Assembly (NCBI RefSeq): GCF_900091625.1
Contig: NZ_FMIC01000002.1
Coordinates: forward strand, 2,418,001-2,482,000
Source: Micromonospora peucetia
GTDB lineage: Bacteria > Actinomycetota > Actinomycetes > Mycobacteriales > Micromonosporaceae
Reading direction: 5' to 3'
Length of the DNA: 64,000 bases
The translations under genes and the position numbers were made by a program. Below the pieces are notes generated by a model, which ran no database searches, was not told where the DNA came from, and saw nothing but the letters and a program-made list of their open reading frames with translations. Positions within the stretch are counted from its first letter, which is position 1. Each line of letters opens with the position of its first letter. Shown here piece after piece: positions 49,840 through 58,509 of this stretch.

Positions 49840-52800
49840 TCACGCCTCCATGTTCGGCAGGATGGCCGGCAGTACCCCGGCCGCCGCGGCGATCGCGGCG
49901 GGGGTGGTGTCGAGGTGGTCCAGCAGCCCGTCGACGTACGAGACGTCGACCCGGACCTTCTGCACCCGGCCGTCGACGTCCCGCATGACGAACTCCCGGA
50001 AGCCGAGCCGGACCGCGCTGGTGGCGTCTGCGGTGGAGAGGGAGGCCAGGGTGGCCTCGTAGCCGTCGTTGACCGGCACCCGCAGCAGGCGCAACGCTTC
50101 GGAGGCGATCTCCGCGTCCTCGGCGATCCGGCCGACGAAGACGGTCGAGACCAGGTTCTGTACGTCGAGGCCGAGGATGTCGCGGGGGTTCTGCGAGGCC
50201 ACCAGCGCGGCGAGGTTCCACTTGCGGGAGTCACGCGCGAGCCGGACCAGGAACGACCGACCCGAACGCCACCCCTCCATGAAGTGCGCCTCGTCCAGGC
50301 CGACCAGCTTCCGCGATGACATCGAGCCGCCGTAGCAGCGGCGTACGGCGAGCCGGTGCGCGGTGTGCAGCATCGGCAGGGCCAGCGCCTCTTCGGCGGA
50401 CCAGTACTCGCGTTCGATCTTGAGGTCGGGCAGTCGCAGCCCGGCCATGGTGATCACGGTGAGTGCGGCGTCCGCGCCGAGCAGCCCCTCCGGCGGCCGG
50501 CCGAAGAAGAGCATGGCCAGCGGCATCTCGGCGGTGTCCAGCAGCAGGTTGGCGAGTTCCTTGCCGGCGTCGTCGTCGAGCTGGCTGAGGCAGGCGACCA
50601 CATCGTCCAGGGTGGAGTTCTCCTCCGCCGGCACCTGGCGTACGGCGTGCCGGAAGAGGGTGGCGGTGGACGCCTCGCGGGCGACCTGTGGGGGCACCAG
50701 CATCATGCAGATGTCCTGCACCAGCATCCGCCGCTCGGCGCGGGCGTTGGAGATCGCGATCTCGAACTCCCGGTCCCCCGCCGCCCCGGTGCCGAACTCG
50801 CTTCGCAGCGGCGTCGGAATGAGCGAGTACGGGGCCAGGGTGCCGGGCTCGGAGCCGGTCAGGTTCAGCACCCGCGAGTATGGCCGCAGTTCCGGCATGG
50901 CGCAGAGCCGGGCGAGCGGGCCGGACGGGTCGAGCAGTGTCACCTGGACCCCGCGTCGAGCCGCGAGGTAGCCGAGCGCACCGAGCAGGGTGGACTTGCC
51001 GCCGCCCGGTTCGGCGACGAAGACGGCGAGCCCGGAGCGTTCGCGTACTTCCATCGGGAAGTGCAGGTCGAGGAAGACAGGCCGGCGGCAGGTGCCGGCG
51101 GTGCGCCCGATGAGGTCGCCGCGCCGGTCGCCGACGGTGGAGGCGGCCTGCGGGAGCGCGGCGGCGAGCAGGTTGACCGGCATCCGCCGGACGTAGCCGG
51201 TGTTGGCGATCGGCTCGCCGGGGATGAACTCGCGGGCCAGCCAGTCCTGGTTTTTCGGGTGTTGCAGCGAGATCCGCAGCTCGCGGGCGTAGAGCTGGAT
51301 CAGCCGGCGGGCCCGCTCCAGGCACTCCTCGCGGTTGCGACCGCCGACGGCGAGCCGGTGCCAGCCGTGCGCGCGGGCGGAGTCGACCGGCAGCCCGGTG
51401 GTCATCTCGTCGCCGATCACCAGGGCCCGCTTGGCCAGCCGCTCCAGCTCGGGCGGGGCGTCGATGCCGTGTTCCGCGTAGTCGAGCTGTTGGGAGCGGA
51501 TCATCCGCAGCCGGTGTTCGAGGTTGCGGAAGGAGTCGCCGGAACCGAGGATGTCGACCCGGGTGGAGAGCTCCATGGGCCAGGGCAGCCGCTCGTGGAA
51601 GTGCAGCCAGGGCTCGTGCCGCTCGGGGATCTCCAGTGGCTCCATCCGGCCGACCGCCAGCACGGCGACGTGCCGCTCCTCGCCGGTCATCCGGTTGACC
51701 AGCTTGACGGTGGAGCCGTACGGGCTGCGGTAGCGCTCGACCTGCTCGGTGAGGGCGAGCAGGTCGCCGCGTTCCCACTGCCCGTCGGTGAGCGGGGAGA
51801 GCTCGCCGGGCGGCGCCATGCAGAGCGCCACCGAGCGGTAGAGCAGCCACTCCAACTCCTGTGCGGTGACCCGCCGGCCGCGCATGCCGAACGCGCCCAG
51901 CACCTCGTCGAACTGCTCGACGGTGCGGCCGAGCTTGCGGCGCTCACCTTCGGCCACGCCCCGGCCGAAGGTGCGCAGCACCCGCTCGGTGAGCGAGTCG
52001 CCGAGGGACCGCCGGGCGAAGGTGACGCCGAGGTAGGTCTGCCCCTCGGCGTGGTTGACCGAGAGCAGGTGCCGCTGCGCGGCCACCAGGTGGTCGCCCC
52101 AGCCGGCGGTGCCGGGGACGTCGGGCAGCGGGGCGGCGGTGTGCGCGTCGATGGTGCGGGCCCACTCGTCGGCCGGGAAGGGCCGGGTGGTGCGCCGTAG
52201 GTGCAGCCGGAAGCCGGCCAGCCCGGCGTACTGCTCGGAGATTGCCGAGAGCAGCGCCTCCCGTTCCGCGTCGGGCCGGAACGCCCAGCGCACCTCGGGC
52301 AGCCAGTACCAGGCGGTGACGGTGTTCGGGGTGAAGGTGAGGTGGCCGGCGATCTCGGTGATGGCCAGCTCGACCGCCGGGTCCCGGTCGCCGAATTTGA
52401 TCTTCGGCGGCTTGACCCGGACCGGCTTGGTGGGCTGGCTGCGCCGGTCGGCGGAGCGTTGCCGCGGTGGCGCCACCTCCCGGCCGGCCCGCTGCGGCGG
52501 GCGCTCCCTGGTGCGGCCGGGCGCCGGCTCGGGCTCCGGACCCGATGGAGGTGGGTCGAGCGGTGCCGGATGGAACGGCGCCGGGTGGGCCGGTGGCGGT
52601 GCCGCCGCGACGGGCGGCGCGGCCGGCGGCTCCTCGGCCGGCGGGCGGAGCGTGGGCAGCCGGTCCCCGGGCTGGTGCGGCACCCGGGACCGGGCCGGGC
52701 GGGCGGGCGGCTCGTACGCGGCTGCCGGGAGCTGGTCGGACGTCTCCGCCGGGTGTAGCAGGCCGATCGTGTCGGTCGGGTGGTCCGTCCGGTGGCCAAC

Positions 52801-53340
52801 GTCCGCCCGGTGGCCAACGTCCGCCCGGTGGCCAACGTCCGCCCGGTGGCCAACGTCGGTCCGGTGGCCAACGTCGGTCCGGTGGCCAGCGTCGGACTGG
52901 TGGGCCGCGTCGGTCCGGTGGCCCGCCCGTGCGGGCGGCGGCAGGGGGGCGGGAGCCCGCGGGAGCGCCGCTGGGGACGGTGCGGCGGCCGGTTGTTGCG
53001 CGATGGCGGGGTGCTCCCGCCCGGTGGCCCGCTGTGGGGGCGCCGTCGGTCGGGTCGCGCCGGGGCGCGTTCCGCCGAACAGGTCGAGGAAGGGCGAGTC
53101 GATGTCGGCGTTGTCGCCGGTGCCGGCGGGCTGCGGCTCGGCCGGCGGCATCCGGCGTGGTGCCGGACGGGGTGCCTGGAAGACGCCCACGCCGCCGTGC
53201 CCGGGCGTCGTCACCAGGGCCGGGTCGAGGGCGACCTCGTCCGTCTCGGGATCGTTCGGGTAGTCGAACGAGCGCGCACGGTTACCGGGCGGGACGCCTG
53301 GACGTCCGGCCGGGGAACCCGGCGTGGAACTGCGATTCAT
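49840..53340 (-). CDS. VirB4-like ATPase (TraC/SCO6880 type) with long repeat-rich N terminus
   Basis: An 1166-residue protein. Residues 1-310 are disordered and Pro-rich and contain a TDVGHR-type hexapeptide repeat at about 140-185. The remainder is a VirB4/TraC-like engine: helical N-terminal domain, then the ATPase with Walker A VAEPGGGKSTLLG (about 773-785) and Walker B KLVGLDEAHFMEG (about 1010), and ASQNPRDI as the sensor-like motif. Such ATPases power assembly and substrate transfer in type IV secretion. Both nucleotide motifs are intact. The nearest remembered annotation is the SCO6880 family of Streptomyces. ATG start at 53340; the PrgI-like gene is 49 bases upstream and the VirB6-like gene directly downstream. 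Confidence 0.85.
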   Translation of the reverse strand: MNRSSTPGSPAGRPGVPPGNRARSFDYPNDPETDEVALDPALVTTPGHGGVGVFQAPRPAPRRMPPAEPQPAGTGDNADIDSPFLDLFGGTRPGATRPTAPPQRATGREHPAIAQQPAAAPSPAALPRAPAPLPPPARAGHRTDAAHQSDAGHRTDVGHRTDVGHRADVGHRADVGHRADVGHRTDHPTDTIGLLHPAETSDQLPAAAYEPPARPARSRVPHQPGDRLPTLRPPAEEPPAAPPVAAAPPPAHPAPFHPAPLDPPPSGPEPEPAPGRTRERPPQRAGREVAPPRQRSADRRSQPTKPVRVKPPKIKFGDRDPAVELAITEIAGHLTFTPNTVTAWYWLPEVRWAFRPDAEREALLSAISEQYAGLAGFRLHLRRTTRPFPADEWARTIDAHTAAPLPDVPGTAGWGDHLVAAQRHLLSVNHAEGQTYLGVTFARRSLGDSLTERVLRTFGRGVAEGERRKLGRTVEQFDEVLGAFGMRGRRVTAQELEWLLYRSVALCMAPPGELSPLTDGQWERGDLLALTEQVERYRSPYGSTVKLVNRMTGEERHVAVLAVGRMEPLEIPERHEPWLHFHERLPWPMELSTRVDILGSGDSFRNLEHRLRMIRSQQLDYAEHGIDAPPELERLAKRALVIGDEMTTGLPVDSARAHGWHRLAVGGRNREECLERARRLIQLYARELRISLQHPKNQDWLAREFIPGEPIANTGYVRRMPVNLLAAALPQAASTVGDRRGDLIGRTAGTCRRPVFLDLHFPMEVRERSGLAVFVAEPGGGKSTLLGALGYLAARRGVQVTLLDPSGPLARLCAMPELRPYSRVLNLTGSEPGTLAPYSLIPTPLRSEFGTGAAGDREFEIAISNARAERRMLVQDICMMLVPPQVAREASTATLFRHAVRQVPAEENSTLDDVVACLSQLDDDAGKELANLLLDTAEMPLAMLFFGRPPEGLLGADAALTVITMAGLRLPDLKIEREYWSAEEALALPMLHTAHRLAVRRCYGGSMSSRKLVGLDEAHFMEGWRSGRSFLVRLARDSRKWNLAALVASQNPRDILGLDVQNLVSTVFVGRIAEDAEIASEALRLLRVPVNDGYEATLASLSTADATSAVRLGFREFVMRDVDGRVQKVRVDVSYVDGLLDHLDTTPAAIAAAAGVLPAILPNMEA
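52790..52925. repeat. 18-bp tandem repeat in the VirB4-like gene
   Basis: About seven 18-base units (consensus GTCCGCCCGGTGGCCAAC, later units with GGTCCG) encode a six-residue (T/A)DVGHR repeat on the minus strand. The three central units are identical, which implies recent expansion and likely strain-to-strain length variation. Confidence 0.85.
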
Positions 53341-53389
53341 GCGACCGCCTCACCCGTGTCGTTCGACTGCCTGATCGGCGTACGACCGG

Positions 53390-53752
53390 TCATGCCAGTT
53401 CCTCCCGGATCCTGATCCGACTGCCGACCAGGCGGGGGTCCCGCTGTTCCGCGGCCGGCTCCCGGGTCCGCCGCCAGTCGGTCAGCGCGGTGCGGATCAC
53501 CATGCGCGCGGGCCGGTCGGGGTCGACGTACCGGAAGATGAACGAGGTGCTCACGATGGCGAGCGCGATCTCCCAGGCGGGGAAGAGTTCGACCTGCAAC
53601 GTGAACAGCCAGTGGATGAAGATGTAGAGGGGGACGAGCAGCATGAACAGCCCGTACTGGGCGTACGGCAGGTGGACGGGAAGGGTGTAGCCGGGCGGCC
53701 CGAGGTAGACCAGGCGGGCCCGGTAGATGTCGTCGTCGGTGCGCAGCCGCAT
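53390..53752 (-). CDS. PrgI/VirB3-like membrane protein
   Basis: A 120-residue protein with a short N terminus, two closely spaced membrane helices (about 33-50 and 57-75, including LFMLLVPLYIFIHWLF) and a basic cytoplasmic C terminus (TALTDWRRTREPAAEQR). Size and topology match VirB3 and the Gram-positive PrgI family, which always neighbour VirB4. ATG at 53752, 13 bases after the VirB2-like stop. The direct adjacency to the VirB4-like gene is the strongest support. Confidence 0.72.
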   Translation of the reverse strand: MRLRTDDDIYRARLVYLGPPGYTLPVHLPYAQYGLFMLLVPLYIFIHWLFTLQVELFPAWEIALAIVSTSFIFRYVDPDRPARMVIRTALTDWRRTREPAAEQRDPRLVGSRIRIREELA

Positions 53753-53765
53753 CTGGTGCCCGCGC

Positions 53766-54080
53766 CTATTCGAAGATCAGGTCGATCAGGTAGTCGCCGA
53801 TGAAGAACAGTGTGGCGGCTCCGGCGATGAAGGCGAGCCCGACGATCGCGATCGCCGAGCTGGTGAGGACCTTGGAGATCTCACCCCGGCTGGCCCGTCC
53901 GATGAAGATGACGCCCAGCACGGCCAGCAGGATCGGGGCGATCTTGCTGGCGAAGAATGTGACGACACCGTTGGTGTCGATGCCCTTGGGTGCGGGCTCG
54001 GCGAGTGGAGTCGACGCCAGGGCGGAGAGCGTGTGGGTGACGGCGGAAGTGGCCGTCTCCATCAGCTCGATGGCGATCAC
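53766..54080 (-). CDS. VirB2/TrbC-like two-helix membrane protein
   Basis: A 104-residue protein with a roughly 40-residue N-terminal segment, then two hydrophobic helices (about 42-62, FFASKIAPILLAVLGVIFIG, and about 73-98, AIAIVGLAFIAGAATLFFIG) joined by a short basic loop RASRGEISK. This is the shape of VirB2/TrbC pilin-like subunits and of small channel proteins in Gram-positive systems. The GTG at 54080 is set by GGGGAGG 5 bases upstream. It is the first gene of the operon whose promoter is proposed at 54340-54369. Confidence 0.68.
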   Translation of the reverse strand: MIAIELMETATSAVTHTLSALASTPLAEPAPKGIDTNGVVTFFASKIAPILLAVLGVIFIGRASRGEISKVLTSSAIAIVGLAFIAGAATLFFIGDYLIDLIFE

Positions 54081-54339
54081 TGGAACCTCCCCAAGTCGCG
54101 GCCGGCGGCGCCGCGGTGGTGCGTAGGCATGCCTGGCGGGAACGGTGCTCGCTGCGCGCAGTGTCGGCGACCCTGCGTTCGTTACCCACCACGGAGGGTG
54201 GTGAGCTTTGGGCGGATTTTCCCGCTTCGGCCCTCCCTCCAGGCTTCGCCATCTCGATGCCGGGCAGTTCCAAAGCGTACGGGCACCCACTGTTTGCGAC
54301 AAGCCGCGAAGAGTCTGCCCGATTCGACCCGGGCGACCG

Positions 54340-54369
54340 ATCGTACACCCGTTCGAAAGTGCATGTCAT
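54340..54369 (-). promoter_or_regulatory. putative promoter of the T4SS-like operon
   Basis: On the minus strand ATGACA (54369-54364), an 18-base spacer and TACGAT (54345-54340) match the -35/-10 consensus well. It would give a leader of about 250 bases before the VirB2-like GTG. Confidence 0.4.
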
Positions 54370-54410
54370 CGCCAGCTACCCGGCCCGCTCGCGGCGCTCC
54401 GGTCGACCGG

Positions 54411-54416
54411 TACCGT
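54411..54416 (+). promoter_or_regulatory. putative -10 hexamer for leaderless folP
   Basis: TACCGT lies 6 bases before the GTG at 54423. It supports that start over the in-frame ATG at 54363, which has no ribosome-binding site. Confidence 0.4.
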
Positions 54417-54422
54417 CTAGCC

Positions 54423-55343
54423 GTGACCGATCTGGTACGGGCCTCGGCCCCGGTGGTGATGGGCGTCCTCAACGTCACGCCCGACTCCTTCTCCGACGGC
54501 GGACGGTACGCGGACCTCGATGCCGCCGTCGGACACGGCGTGCGGCTGCGGGCCGACGGCGCCCATCTGGTGGACGTCGGCGGCGAGTCCACCCGGCCCG
54601 GCTCCTACCGCGTCGAACCGGAGACCGAGGCGGCCCGGGTGGTCCCCGTGATCCGGGAGTTGACCGCTGCCGGGGTGCCGATCAGCATCGACACCACCCG
54701 CGCGCGGGTCGCCGAGGCGGCCCTCGCCGCCGGGGCGACCGTCGTCAACGACGTCTCCGGCGGCCTCGCCGACCCCGACATGGCCCGGGTGGTCCGCGAC
54801 GCCGGCTGCCCGTGGGTGCTCATGCACTGGCGGGGCCACTCCCGTGAGATGGGGGAGCTGGCCCGCTACACCGACGTGGTCGCCGACGTGCGTGCCGAAC
54901 TGGGCCGCCGGATCGACGAGGCGCTGCGGGCCGGCGTCGCCGCCGACCGCATCGTCATCGACCCGGGGCTGGGCTTCGCCAAGACGGCCGCGCACAACTG
55001 GCAACTGAGCAGCCGCCTGCCCGAGCTGCTGGACCTCGGCTTCCCGCTGCTCTTCGCGTCCAGCCGCAAGTCGTACCTGGGGCGGCTGCTGGCCGGCCCC
55101 GACGGCAGCCCCCGCCCCACGGACGGCCGCGACGTGGCCACCGTCGCCACCAGCCTGCTCGCGGTGGCGGCCGGTGCCTGGGGGGTACGCGTGCACGACG
55201 TCCGGTCGACCGTGGACGCCCTCGCCGTCTGGCAGGCCACGGGCACGCCCCACCTGGCACCCGGGTTCACCGTCGGGGGCCGCCCGGCCCACGCGGGCGC
55301 CGGCCGGGCGGCCCGCACCGCCGAGCACGGAGGAGACCGATGA
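54423..55343 (+). CDS. folP: dihydropteroate synthase
   Basis: A 306-residue TIM-barrel enzyme joining p-aminobenzoate to dihydropterin pyrophosphate; the sulfonamide target. Both signatures are present: MGVLNVTPDSFSDGG (about 13-27) and DVGGESTRPGS (about 48-58), plus ASSRKSYLGRLL near 219. Start taken at GTG 54423. The stop overlaps folB (ATGA), so folP-folB-folK form one operon. folE, its usual upstream partner, lies 13 kb away beyond the secretion-like block. Confidence 0.95.
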   Translation: MTDLVRASAPVVMGVLNVTPDSFSDGGRYADLDAAVGHGVRLRADGAHLVDVGGESTRPGSYRVEPETEAARVVPVIRELTAAGVPISIDTTRARVAEAALAAGATVVNDVSGGLADPDMARVVRDAGCPWVLMHWRGHSREMGELARYTDVVADVRAELGRRIDEALRAGVAADRIVIDPGLGFAKTAAHNWQLSSRLPELLDLGFPLLFASSRKSYLGRLLAGPDGSPRPTDGRDVATVATSLLAVAAGAWGVRVHDVRSTVDALAVWQATGTPHLAPGFTVGGRPAHAGAGRAARTAEHGGDR

Positions 55344-55705
55344 CCGACCGGATTCAGCTGACCGGCCTGCGGGCGCACGGCCGGCACGGGGTGTACGACT
55401 TCGAGCGCGCCCAGGGGCAGGTTTTCGTGGTCGACGCCGTCCTGGAGATGGACCTCGCCCCGGCGGCCCGCTCCGACGAGGTCAGCGACACCGTCCACTA
55501 CGGCGAACTGGCCGGGCGGCTGGTCGAGGTGGTCACCGGTGAGCCGGTCAACCTGATCGAGACGCTCGCCGACCGGCTGCTGGCCGTCTGCCTGGCCGAC
55601 CCGCGGGTCGAGGCCGCCACGGTCACCGTGCACAAGCCGGAGGCACCCGTTCCGCACGCCTTCACCGACGTGGCCGTCACGATGACGCGGCGGCGGGACC
55701 GGTGA
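55340..55705 (+). CDS. folB: dihydroneopterin aldolase
   Basis: A 121-residue tunnelling-fold enzyme cleaving dihydroneopterin to the hydroxymethyl pterin used by FolK. GLRAHGRHGVYDFERAQGQ carries the conserved Glu and HGV motif; VHYGELAG and NLIETLADRLL match the family. ATGA overlap with folP and GTGA overlap with folK give strict translational coupling. Confidence 0.94.
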   Translation: MTDRIQLTGLRAHGRHGVYDFERAQGQVFVVDAVLEMDLAPAARSDEVSDTVHYGELAGRLVEVVTGEPVNLIETLADRLLAVCLADPRVEAATVTVHKPEAPVPHAFTDVAVTMTRRRDR

Positions 55706-56229
55706 CCCGCGCCGTGCTCTCCCTGGGCAGTAACCTCGGCGACCGGCTGGCCCACCTGCGCTCGGCCGTCTCGGCGTTCGGCGACAGCGTGCTCCTGGTC
55801 TCCGGTGTCTACGAGACTCCACCGTGGGGCGACGCGGACCAGCCCGCGTACCTGAACGCCGTGCTGCTCGCCGAGGATCCCGCCGCGACCCCGTACGACT
55901 GGCTGGAGCGGGCCCGGGTGGCGGAGCGCGCTGCCGGGCGCAGCCGTGACCCGCAGCGACGCTTCGGGCCGCGCACCCTCGACGTGGACGTCGTCGCCGT
56001 GTGGGCCGACGGCGACGAGCCGGTGCTCAGCGACGACCCCGAGCTGACCCTGCCGCACCCCCGGGCCCACCTGCGGGCCTTCGTGCTGCGACCGTGGATC
56101 GACATCCAACCCTACGGGCGGCTGCCCGGGCACGGCTGGCTGACCGACCTGCTCAACACCCCTCCGGCGGCCGACGACGCGCTGGATCTGCGCCCCCGGC
56201 CGGATCTGGCGATAGAGTCGACGGCATGA
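55702..56229 (+). CDS. folK: 2-amino-4-hydroxy-6-hydroxymethyldihydropteridine pyrophosphokinase
   Basis: A 175-residue enzyme that pyrophosphorylates the hydroxymethyl pterin for FolP. Signatures: LSLGSNLGDR near the start, the pterin and ATP loop region RRFGPRTLDVDVV (about 89-101) with the two Asp metal ligands, and LTLPHPRAHLRAFVLRP. The GTG at 55702 overlaps the folB stop. Confidence 0.94.
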   Translation: MTRAVLSLGSNLGDRLAHLRSAVSAFGDSVLLVSGVYETPPWGDADQPAYLNAVLLAEDPAATPYDWLERARVAERAAGRSRDPQRRFGPRTLDVDVVAVWADGDEPVLSDDPELTLPHPRAHLRAFVLRPWIDIQPYGRLPGHGWLTDLLNTPPAADDALDLRPRPDLAIESTA

Positions 56230-56248
56230 CCCAGTGGAGCCGGCCGGC

Positions 56249-56791
56249 ATGACGCAGGCGCAGTCGCCACGACCCGGCGGGACGGGCCCCGACCGGTCCC
56301 GGATGGGTCCCACCCGGATCTCGACCCTGGTGGTGGCCGGTCTCGGCGCCGCCGCGGTGGCCTGGCTGCTGATCAGCAGCCTCTACTACGACTACCTGCC
56401 CGAACTGCCCTGGCTGCCGGTGGTGACCCTCGCCGCCCTGACCGTGCTGGAGGCGTACGCCGCGGTCAACACCCGGGGGCGGATCGAGCGCCGGCCGGGC
56501 CGCGACCCGGTCAACCCGCTGCTGGTGGCCCGTTTCGTGGTGCTGGCCAAGGCGTCGGCGCTGGCCGGCGCGATCTTCGCCGGGTTCTACGCCGGGCTGA
56601 CCGGCTGGCTCTTCGTGGAGCGCACCGACGCCGCGATGGGCGACCGGCCGATCGCCGTCGCCGGCCTGCTCACCGGGCTGGCGCTGGTGGCGGCGGCGCT
56701 CTGGCTGGAGCGCTCCTGCCGGGTTCCCGAGCAGGAGGACGACGAGGACCGCGAGCCCGGCGGCCGGGAGGGCCGGCCCGGCCCACGCTGA
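56249..56791 (+). CDS. DUF3180 membrane protein
   Basis: A 180-residue protein with a polar N terminus, four hydrophobic helices (about 30-50, 56-74, 95-118 and 131-152) and an acidic C-terminal tail. The basic GRIERRPGRDPVNPLLVAR loop is typical of DUF3180, which follows folK throughout actinobacteria (Rv3605c). Function is unknown. The ATG at 56249 has GTGGAG 9 bases upstream. An almost identical CGGCATGAC-CAG sequence occurs 23 bases earlier at the folK end. Confidence 0.85.
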   Translation: MTQAQSPRPGGTGPDRSRMGPTRISTLVVAGLGAAAVAWLLISSLYYDYLPELPWLPVVTLAALTVLEAYAAVNTRGRIERRPGRDPVNPLLVARFVVLAKASALAGAIFAGFYAGLTGWLFVERTDAAMGDRPIAVAGLLTGLALVAAALWLERSCRVPEQEDDEDREPGGREGRPGPR

Positions 56792-56912
56792 TTCCGGGGG
56801 GTTACGCCCGGCCTCCCGCGCGGGTACGGTGCCTGCGACCGGAGAGCAACGCCGCCCCGGTCCGCCCGCGCGTCGGACCTGGCTGGACGGCGGCCACGTG
56901 GGAGGCGGCGTC

Positions 56913-58127
56913 ATGCGGTACGACGAACCGGGGCGTGAGCCGTCCTCCGAGCCCTCGTCCGGGATCCCCGCCGCCGTCCTGGAGAACGTCTTCGACGACC
57001 CCGCGCACGGCGAACCCGGCCGGGACCGGTTCGCCGTCCACGTCGTCTGGGAGTTGCTGCTCCTGATCGGGCTGGGCGTCCTGGCGTACCTGCTCTGGCA
57101 GGAGGACCCGGCCGCGCTGCGCGGTGACGCGTTGCGTTCCCTGCTCCTCGACGCGGTCGTGCTCGGGCTGCTGGCGCTGGCCGTCGGGCTGAGCCTGCGT
57201 ACCGCCGCGGTGAACCTGGCCGTCGGCCCGGTGGCGGTCGCCGCCGCGCTGCACGTGGCCGAGCAGGGCGACCGGGGCGCCGCAGCCGCCGCCGGGCCGG
57301 CCCTGGCGGTCGCCGCGCTGGGCGGGCTCGCCCTGGCGCTGGTCGTGGTGGTGCTGCACGTCCCCGGCTGGGCGGCGTCCCTGGCCGGTGCGGCCGGGGT
57401 GATCGGGTACGTCGAACAGCGCTCCGCGCCGGTCCTGCCACAGGGCGAATTCGATCCGGGTGGCGACGCCCTGTACCTCTTCGTCGGGTTCGCGGCCGTC
57501 GCTGTGCTCGGTGGGTTGTTCGGCGCGGTGCGGGCCGTCCGCCGGCTGGTCGGCCGGTTCCGCCCGGTCGTGGATCCGGCCCGCCGCCGCGGCGCGGTGG
57601 CCGCGGTGGTCACCTCCGGCGCGCTCGTCGGCTCCACCGTGCTGGCCGCGCTGGCCGGCATGCTCACCGCCAGCCGGGACACCGCCCCGGTCGTGCCCGC
57701 CCCCGGGCTGGACTGGACGGTGCTCGCGGTCGGCCTGGCGCTGCTGGCCGGCACCAGCGCCTACGGCCGGCGGGGCGGCGTCTTCGGCACCCTGCTGGCG
57801 GTCTGCCTGGTCACGGTCTTCGTCGCGTACGCACAGGCCCGGGGCTGGACGGTGAGCCGGTGGGCGGTCGGTTCGGCGGCGCTCGGCGTCGGGCTGCTCG
57901 CCACCCGGCTGGTCGAGGCGTACGGACGACCGGCGACCGGCGCGGCGGCGGAACCCGTCCCCGCAGGGGACAGCCGGATCGGCACGGGCTGGACGGCACC
58001 CCCGGCGGACCCGGTCGGCGACTGGCCGCCCGCCGTGCCGACGCGATCCCCGGAGAGCCCCGTGGACCCCTGGAACGACCCCCAGTGGGAGACCGGTCCC
58101 CGGCGGTGGGACGCCGGCGAGCGGTGA
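56913..58127 (+). CDS. polytopic membrane protein, possibly permease-like
   Basis: A 404-residue protein: about 45 acidic N-terminal residues, then about nine hydrophobic helices (about 48-345) rich in Ala, Val, Leu and Gly, and a disordered C-terminal tail rich in Pro and Trp. Helices containing AAVNLAVGPVAVAAALHVAE recall the inner-membrane permeases of sugar or branched-chain amino acid ABC transporters (BPD_transp_2), but no partner ATPase is adjacent. The ATG at 56913 is set by GGAGG 7 bases upstream. A -10-like TACGGT lies at 56825-56830. Confidence 0.6.
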   Translation: MRYDEPGREPSSEPSSGIPAAVLENVFDDPAHGEPGRDRFAVHVVWELLLLIGLGVLAYLLWQEDPAALRGDALRSLLLDAVVLGLLALAVGLSLRTAAVNLAVGPVAVAAALHVAEQGDRGAAAAAGPALAVAALGGLALALVVVVLHVPGWAASLAGAAGVIGYVEQRSAPVLPQGEFDPGGDALYLFVGFAAVAVLGGLFGAVRAVRRLVGRFRPVVDPARRRGAVAAVVTSGALVGSTVLAALAGMLTASRDTAPVVPAPGLDWTVLAVGLALLAGTSAYGRRGGVFGTLLAVCLVTVFVAYAQARGWTVSRWAVGSAALGVGLLATRLVEAYGRPATGAAAEPVPAGDSRIGTGWTAPPADPVGDWPPAVPTRSPESPVDPWNDPQWETGPRRWDAGER

Positions 58128-58168
58128 GCCGGTGCCGCGTCCACCGGGCCGGAAGTGATCTCGCCGGT

Positions 58169-58174
58169 TAGGCT
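58169..58174 (+). promoter_or_regulatory. putative -10 hexamer for leaderless 104-residue protein
   Basis: TAGGCT lies 7 bases before the ATG at 58182; no Shine-Dalgarno sequence is present. Confidence 0.45.
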
Positions 58175-58181
58175 CGGCGGC

Positions 58182-58496
58182 ATGACCGACACACCATCGA
58201 CCGCCGCCGGCCCGTCGTTCGAGGAACTCGACGCGCTGTCCACTGAGGAACTGCGGGAGCGGGCGTTCGCGGTCGCCCGGGAGCGCCGCGACGTGCGCTT
58301 CTTCTGGTCCGTGCTGCGGCACCTGCCGAACGCGGACGAGGCCGCCGCCCTCGACGGCGCGCCCAACTCGGTCGGGCCGACGATCGACGAGGCCGCGGCA
58401 CTGTGGCGGGAGCTGACCGGGCACGGCTACGAGGAGTCCGCGCCGCTGCTGCGGGCCGCGTTCATCGACTACCTGATGAAGCACCCGCGACGGTGA
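58182..58496 (+). CDS. small soluble helical protein, unknown function
   Basis: A 104-residue protein with no signal or membrane helix. It is almost all helix, acidic in the middle, with EELRERAFAVARERRDVRFF, WSVLRHLPNADEAAAL and a C-terminal LRAAFIDYLMKHPRR. It looks like a conserved actinobacterial hypothetical protein, but I cannot name a family. A hairpin terminator follows it. Confidence 0.7.
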   Translation: MTDTPSTAAGPSFEELDALSTEELRERAFAVARERRDVRFFWSVLRHLPNADEAAALDGAPNSVGPTIDEAAALWRELTGHGYEESAPLLRAAFIDYLMKHPRR

Positions 58497-58509
58497 CGGC
58501 GACCGACGG

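Larger units (their letters stand above)
54081..54422. other. 342-bp divergent control region between the T4SS-like operon and folP
   Basis: It is less GC-rich than its flanks and has no gene. It holds a candidate minus-strand promoter (54340-54369), the folP -10 (54411-54416) and a small hairpin CACCAC-GGAGG-GTGGTG (54187-54203) in the long leader of the secretion-like operon. Confidence 0.5.

Noticed and set aside
52790..52925. CRISPR array
   Set aside because: The 18-bp units are contiguous, without spacers, in frame and inside the VirB4-like coding sequence.
41513..54080. The T4SS-like block as an integrated conjugative element
   Set aside because: No relaxase, integrase, excisionase, tRNA target or flanking direct repeats were seen, and base composition matches the surroundings.
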